Of a stretch of 64,000 nt of DNA, positions 59,723-64,000 are shown piece by piece. Positions within the stretch are counted from its first letter, which is position 1; each line of letters starts with the position of its first letter. A program made the translations under genes and the position numbers. The stretch is taken from the NCBI RefSeq assembly GCF_022829285.1, contig NZ_JAKSYI010000040.1, positions 25,590 to 89,589 on the forward strand, read 5' to 3'. Origin of the DNA: Methylobacterium sp. J-078. GTDB taxonomy: Bacteria > Pseudomonadota > Alphaproteobacteria > Rhizobiales > Beijerinckiaceae. A model generated the notes under the pieces. The model was not told where the DNA came from and made no database searches. It saw nothing but the letters and a program-made list of their open reading frames with translations.

Positions 59723-60795
59723 GCGGCGGCTCCGGGGACGAGGCGGACCCGGTAGCGCGACAGGGCATCGGCCCCGAGCACCAGGGCCAGCAGCAGGCCC
59801 TGGAAGGCCCGGGTGAGGTCGAGGGGCAGCTTCAGGTCGATCTGCGCCCCCTCGCCGCCGATGGTGGTGAGCGCGATGACGAGGGCCGCCACCAGGATCC
59901 CCACTGGCGAGAGCCGACCCAGGAAGGCCACGATGATGGCGGTGAAACCGTAGCCCGGCGAGATCGAGGGCTGAAGCTGACCGATCTTGCCCGCCACCTC
60001 GGCGATGCCCGCAAGCCCCGCCGCCCCCCCGGAGACCGCGAAGACCGCCAGCGTCAGGCGGGCGTCGCTGAAGCCGGCGAAGCGCGCCGCGCGCGGACTG
60101 GCGCCCACCACCCGCACGGTGAAGCCGAACAGGGTGCGGGCCAGCACCAGGGTGGCGACCACGATGGCGGCGAGCGCGATGGCGACGCCCGCGTGCAGGG
60201 TGTCGCCCTCCATCAGGTAGGGCAGTCGGGCGGCGTCATCGAAGGTGACGCTCTGGGGGAAGTTGAAGCCGGCCGGATCGCGCAAAGGACCCCGCGCCAT
60301 GTAGTCGAGGAGCAGTTCGGCGACGTAGACCAGCATCAGGCTGGTGAGGATCTCCGAGACGCCGAGGCGGACCTTCAGCAGGGCCGGGATCAGCGCGTAG
60401 AGCATGCCGGCCAGGGTGCCGACGATCAGCATCGCGGGCAGCACCCAGAGGGTGTTGCCGGTGGCCCCGTGGGCGGCGACGCCGATCCAGCCGCCGAACA
60501 GGCCGCCGACCACGAACTGGCCCTCCGCGCCGATATTCCAGACGTTGGCGCGAAAGCAGAAGGCGAGGCCGGTGGCGATGAGGGCCAGCGGGGCCGCCTT
60601 CAGGGCCACCTCCTGGAGCGACCAGAGTTCGCTCAAGGGCGCCACGAAGTAGGTGACGAAGGCGGCGGCCGGTGAGCGGCCCATGGCGGCCACCACGAAG
60701 CCCCCGATCACCAGGGCGGCGAAAAAGGCGAGGACCGGCGCGAGGGCGTCCGTCAGGGCCGAGCGGTTGGCGCGCGGCGTCAGGTCAATGCGCAT
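59719..60795 (-). CDS. ABC transporter permease (purine/nucleoside type), first subunit
   Basis: 358 residues, BPD_transp_2 family, about 10 spans. Shows LALIATGLAFCFRANVWNIG then AEGQFVVGGLFGGWIG, the matching signature of YufP-like permeases, and LQPSISPGYGFTAIIVAFLG. Overlaps the ATPase gene by 11 bp. Confidence 0.92.
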   Translation of the reverse strand: MRIDLTPRANRSALTDALAPVLAFFAALVIGGFVVAAMGRSPAAAFVTYFVAPLSELWSLQEVALKAAPLALIATGLAFCFRANVWNIGAEGQFVVGGLFGGWIGVAAHGATGNTLWVLPAMLIVGTLAGMLYALIPALLKVRLGVSEILTSLMLVYVAELLLDYMARGPLRDPAGFNFPQSVTFDDAARLPYLMEGDTLHAGVAIALAAIVVATLVLARTLFGFTVRVVGASPRAARFAGFSDARLTLAVFAVSGGAAGLAGIAEVAGKIGQLQPSISPGYGFTAIIVAFLGRLSPVGILVAALVIALTTIGGEGAQIDLKLPLDLTRAFQGLLLALVLGADALSRYRVRLVPGAAA

Positions 60796-62386
60796 GGGCC
60801 GGCTCCGGGGCGAGATTTTCCCGCGTCAGGTCCGGGGGGACCGCCGCGGGTGGCGTGGCGCCGCCCATGAGCAGGCCCAGGGTCTCGCGGGTGGTCTCGG
60901 CCGCCGGCACGGCCGGCGACAGGGTGCCGTCGTGCAGCACGGCGATGCGCCCGGCGATCTCGAACAGTTCGTCGAGGTCCTGGCTGATCACCAGAACGGC
61001 GGCGCCGCGTGCCGCCAGGTCGAGGAGGGCCTGCCGGATATGGGCGGCGGCGAGCGCGTCGACGCCCCAGGTCGGCTGGTTGACGACGAGGATGCCGGGC
61101 TCGGCCAGGATCTCGCGGCCCATCAGGTACTTCTGCAGGTTGCCCCCCGAGAGGGTGCCGGCGGCGGGGTCGGGCCCCGCCTTGCGCACGTCGAAGGCGT
61201 CGATCACGGCCCTCGCGAGGGCCTTCGCGGCGGCGCGGCGCAGGAATCCGAAGCGGCTCAGGCCCGCCGTGGCGTGGCGCGACAGGATGGCGTTGTCGGA
61301 CAGGCTCAGGGTCGGGGCGGCGCCGTGGCCGTTGCGCTCCTCCGGCACGAAGCCGGCCCCATTGCGGCGGCGCGCGGTGATGCCGAGGCGGCCCGAATCG
61401 ACGCGGTCGAACCGCACCATCCCGGGCTCGGGCGCCAGGGCCTCGCCCGAGAGGGCGTCGAACAGCTCCGCCTGACCGTTGCCCGCGATGCCCGCGATCC
61501 CCACGATCTCGCCGCCGCGCACGCTGAGCGAGACGCCGTCGAGGGCGGTGCCGTGCAGGCCGGGGGCGGGGAGAGTGAGCCCGGACAGGACCAGGCGCTC
61601 GGGGCCCGCCGGCACGCCGGAGGGTGGCTTCACCTCGCCCACCTGAACCCCCACCATCATGGCGGCGAGGGACCGGGCGGTCTCGGCGCGCGGGTCGCAG
61701 GCCCCCACCACCCGGCCGCCGCGCAGGATGGTGGCGCGCGCACAGAGCCGGCGCACCTCGTCGAGGCGGTGGGAGATGTAGAGGAGCGCCCGGCCCTCGT
61801 CGCGCAGGCGCTCCAGCACGGTGAACAGCAGCTCCGCCTCGCCCGGCGTCAGCACCGAGGTCGGCTCGTCGAGGATCACGAGCTTGGGGTCCTGCAACAG
61901 GCAGCGGATGATCTCGATGCGCTGGCGCTCGCCGGCCGAGAGCGACCAGACCGGACGGTCGGGATCGAGGTGCAGGCCATAGGCGGCGCCGACCGCGCCG
62001 ATCCGCTCCTTCAGGGTCCGCCCGCTCAGCCCCTTCGGCATCACGAGGGCGATGTTCTCCGCCACCGTGAGGTTCTCGCAGAGCGAGAAGTGCTGGAACA
62101 CCATGCCGATGCCCAGCGCCCGCGCGGCCTCCGGGTTGGCCAGGCGCACCACGTCGCCGCGATGGGTGACGACCCCCTCGGTGGGCTCGAGGAGCCCGTA
62201 GAGGATCTTCATCAGGGTCGACTTGCCGGCCCCGTTCTCGCCCAGCAGGGCATGGATCTCGCCGGCCCGGATCTCGAGGTCGACCCCGTCATTGGCCGTG
62301 AAGTCGCCGAAGCGCTTGACGATGCCGTAGGCGCCGAACAGGGGCGTCGGCCCCTCCGTCCGGCCCGGGGGCGCGGCGGCCACCAT
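60785..62386 (-). CDS. ABC transporter ATPase with two nucleotide-binding domains
   Basis: 533 residues. First domain: Walker A LLGENGAGKSTLMKILYGLL, signature LSAGERQRIEIIRCLL, Walker B LVILDEPTSVLTPGEAELLF. Second domain is degenerate at Walker A (IVGIAGIAGNGQAELFDALS) but keeps LSGGNLQKYLMGREI; Walker B reads GILVVNQPTWGVDALAAAHI, where Asn-Gln replaces Asp-Glu. This asymmetry is normal for sugar/nucleoside (RbsA/YufO) ATPases. It starts 1 bp after the deaminase stop, so the whole set is one operon. Confidence 0.93.
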   Translation of the reverse strand: MVAAAPPGRTEGPTPLFGAYGIVKRFGDFTANDGVDLEIRAGEIHALLGENGAGKSTLMKILYGLLEPTEGVVTHRGDVVRLANPEAARALGIGMVFQHFSLCENLTVAENIALVMPKGLSGRTLKERIGAVGAAYGLHLDPDRPVWSLSAGERQRIEIIRCLLQDPKLVILDEPTSVLTPGEAELLFTVLERLRDEGRALLYISHRLDEVRRLCARATILRGGRVVGACDPRAETARSLAAMMVGVQVGEVKPPSGVPAGPERLVLSGLTLPAPGLHGTALDGVSLSVRGGEIVGIAGIAGNGQAELFDALSGEALAPEPGMVRFDRVDSGRLGITARRRNGAGFVPEERNGHGAAPTLSLSDNAILSRHATAGLSRFGFLRRAAAKALARAVIDAFDVRKAGPDPAAGTLSGGNLQKYLMGREILAEPGILVVNQPTWGVDALAAAHIRQALLDLAARGAAVLVISQDLDELFEIAGRIAVLHDGTLSPAVPAAETTRETLGLLMGGATPPAAVPPDLTRENLAPEPAHAH

Positions 62387-62387
62387 C

Positions 62388-63761
62388 CTAGAGCGTCCCG
62401 AACAAGGTGCGGGCGAGGCGGGTATGGGCCTCGCGCAGCTGGCCCGTCTCGACCCCGAGGGGCTGGCCGTCGATGACCCGCCAGGCCCCCGCCACCATCA
62501 CCCGGTCGGCCCGGTGGGCGCCGCAGAGCACCAGGGCGGCGAGCGGATCGTGCGCGCCGGAGAAGCGCAGTTCGTCGAGGGTGAACAGCGCCAGATCCGC
62601 CTCCCGGCCCTCCGCGATCCGCCCGATGTCGCTGCGCCCCAGGCAGGCGGCGGAGCCTTCGGTGGCCCAGCGCAGGGCGTCGAGATGGGTCACGGCCTCG
62701 GCGCCGTAGGTCAGGCGGTTGATCATCAGGGCGTGGCGCACGCCCTCCATCAGGTTCGAGTTGTCGTTGGAAGCCGAGCCGTCGACCCCGAGGCCGACGG
62801 GGCTGCCCGCCGCCTCCAGTTCGCAGGTCCGGCACTGGCCGGAGGCCAGGGTCATGTTCGAGGTCGGGCAGTGGCACACGCCGACGCCGGCCGCACCCAG
62901 GCGCTTCACCTCGGCATCGTTGAAGTGGATGCCGTGGGCGAGCCAGGTGCGCGGCCCCAGCCAGCCCACCTCCTCGAGGTAGTCCAGCGGGCGCTGGCCG
63001 AACATTTCGATGCAGTAGCGGTCCTCGTCCAGGGTCTCGCCGAGATGGGTGTGCAGGCGGCAGTCGTGGACGTCCGCCAGGGCCGCGCTCTCGCGCATCA
63101 GCCGCTTCGTCACGTTGAAGGGCGAGCAGGGCGCAAGCCCGATCTGCACCATCGCGCCGGGCTTGCGATCGTGGAACAGGCGCAGCACCCGCTCGCTGTC
63201 GGCGAGGATCGTGTCGTCGTCCTGCGTCAGGCATTCGGGGGGCAGGCCGCCGTCGCGCTCCGACAGGCTCATGGAGCCGCGGGTGACGAAGGCGCGGATG
63301 CCCAGCGTGCGAGCCTCCTCCACCTGGATGTCGACGGAGGATTCGAGCCCCTTGGGGAAGAGGTAGTGGTGATCGCCCGCCGTGGTGCAGCCGGAGAGCA
63401 GGAGTTCGGTGTAGGCGAGACGCGTCGCCAGCCGGAACGCCTCGGGGGTGATCCGGTCCCAGACGGTGTAGAGCGCCTTCAGCCAGGGAAAGAGCGGCTT
63501 GTTGATCGCCACCGGATGGGCGCGGGTCAGCGTCTGGAAGAAGTGGTGGTGGGTGTTGACGAGGCCCGGGATGACCACGTGGCGCGCGGCGTCGAAGGTC
63601 TCGTCCACGGGGGTGGCGGGCGCCGCGCCCGCCCGCACCCGCTCGACGATGCGGGTGCCCTCGACGACGAGGCCGCCGGCGGAATCCTCGGCCAGTATCG
63701 CCAGCGGGTTTCGGATCCAGAGTCGTTTCGTCGTGCGGGTCTCGACCATGCTGTCCGTCAT
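62388..63761 (-). CDS. 8-oxoguanine deaminase-like amidohydrolase
   Basis: 457 residues; the start at ATG 63761 is favoured by GAGGG 5 bases upstream, with ATG 63749 and 63773 as alternatives. Amidohydrolase superfamily, zinc site in HVVIPGLVNTHHHFFQTLTR, then CRLHTHLGETLDEDRYCIEM, LAHGIHFNDAEV and GLGVDGSASNDNSNLMEG. The LVNTHHHFFQTLTRA...FPWLKALY block is diagnostic of 8-oxoguanine deaminases, which turn 8-oxoguanine into urate, although some relatives prefer other purines or pterins. First gene of the ABC operon, so it likely deaminates an imported substrate. Confidence 0.87.
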   Translation of the reverse strand: MTDSMVETRTTKRLWIRNPLAILAEDSAGGLVVEGTRIVERVRAGAAPATPVDETFDAARHVVIPGLVNTHHHFFQTLTRAHPVAINKPLFPWLKALYTVWDRITPEAFRLATRLAYTELLLSGCTTAGDHHYLFPKGLESSVDIQVEEARTLGIRAFVTRGSMSLSERDGGLPPECLTQDDDTILADSERVLRLFHDRKPGAMVQIGLAPCSPFNVTKRLMRESAALADVHDCRLHTHLGETLDEDRYCIEMFGQRPLDYLEEVGWLGPRTWLAHGIHFNDAEVKRLGAAGVGVCHCPTSNMTLASGQCRTCELEAAGSPVGLGVDGSASNDNSNLMEGVRHALMINRLTYGAEAVTHLDALRWATEGSAACLGRSDIGRIAEGREADLALFTLDELRFSGAHDPLAALVLCGAHRADRVMVAGAWRVIDGQPLGVETGQLREAHTRLARTLFGTL

Positions 63762-63898
63762 TCCCTCCCTCATTCCCTTCGGTCCGGCCGTCGGGGCGTC
63801 CGTGGATCTCGGCCATCAATCGCGCCGTGGATCCGCGAGGCCGGCGGGAGGTCCGGCCCCGCCGGCACGGGGATCGGGCGATCCGACGGCCCTGATCT

Positions 63899-64000
63899 TC
63901 AGAAGACGTGGAAGGCGACGCCGGCCAGGAAGCTCTTCTCCTCGGTGCCCTTGAAGTTGACCCGCTCGACGTTGCCGAACTTGTTGTGCCAGTACTGGAA
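63899..64000 (-). CDS. C-terminal end of an outer-membrane barrel protein (5' part outside window)
   Basis: The last 33 codons are visible: FQYWHNKFGNVERVNFKGTE, then EKSFLAGVAFHVF and stop at 63899. Alternating residues and a terminal aromatic Phe are typical of BAM-folded beta-barrels. The sequence is consistent with a Tsx/nucleoside-specific channel, which would fit the purine transport genes next to it, but 33 residues are too few to decide. Confidence 0.55.
   Translation of the reverse strand, partial: FQYWHNKFGNVERVNFKGTEEKSFLAGVAFHVF

Overview
The window is about 70% GC with strongly G/C-biased third codon positions. Its gene content (fused urease gamma/beta gene, rut pyrimidine operon, sfnG/sfnB sulfone genes, MltB-type transglycosylases, RTX-type giant exoprotein) points to an alphaproteobacterium of the Hyphomicrobiales. 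It is probably Methylobacterium-like, although the genus is an inference from general resemblance. No rRNA, tRNA, CRISPR array or replication origin was seen.

Layout. 1-10 kb: the 3' part of an alpha/beta-hydrolase gene, then a single 2807-residue exoprotein joining an extracellular nuclease module, a 5'-nucleotidase module and an RTX/tandem-repeat tail. 10-16.5 kb: MarR regulator, branched-chain aminotransferase (ilvE), leuC-leuD and a divergent HypT-like LysR gene, then an exported NHL propeller and a MEKHLA protein. 17-21.3 kb: two lytic transglycosylases, small membrane proteins, an exported phospholipase-A2-like protein and a degenerate receiver domain. 21.9-24.4 kb: sfnG-sfnB for dimethyl sulfone use. 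24.5-32.8 kb: a hypothetical protein, a GT-C-like membrane protein, an acyl-CoA-dehydrogenase/NodS-like methyltransferase pair, a cytochrome b/molybdopterin oxidoreductase pair and a chemoreceptor. 32.9-34.3 kb: an IS110 relic and an AT-rich patch of acquired DNA.

34.4-64 kb is a nitrogen-scavenging island for nucleobases. It holds the urease cluster (ureAB-X-ureC-ureE-ureF-ureG, where X is a foreign AT-rich gene), rutR and rutABCDF, urate oxidase with an NCS2 permease, a fused OHCU decarboxylase/HIU hydrolase, xdhABC, and a BMP-type nucleoside ABC transporter with 8-oxoguanine deaminase. The end of an outer-membrane barrel lies at the right edge. A decayed allantoinase (puuE) tail sits between urease and rutR. 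In this reading purines enter by the ABC or NCS2 systems, are oxidised to urate by XDH (or reach urate from 8-oxoguanine by deamination), go to allantoin by uricase and UraH/UraD, and the urea finally released is split by urease. The steps between allantoin and urea are not in the window, nor are ureD, rutE or rutG. The secreted nuclease/nucleotidase at the left end could supply nucleosides to this pathway; that link is inference.

The most unusual features are: (i) a low-GC TIR/deoxyribosyltransferase-like gene placed exactly between ureAB and ureC; (ii) the giant nuclease-nucleotidase exoprotein; (iii) three small exported proteins sharing an APAG...APGG motif; (iv) in-frame 15-24 bp tandem duplications in four unrelated genes; and (v) a RutR box next to a second perfect dyad in the rut promoter region.
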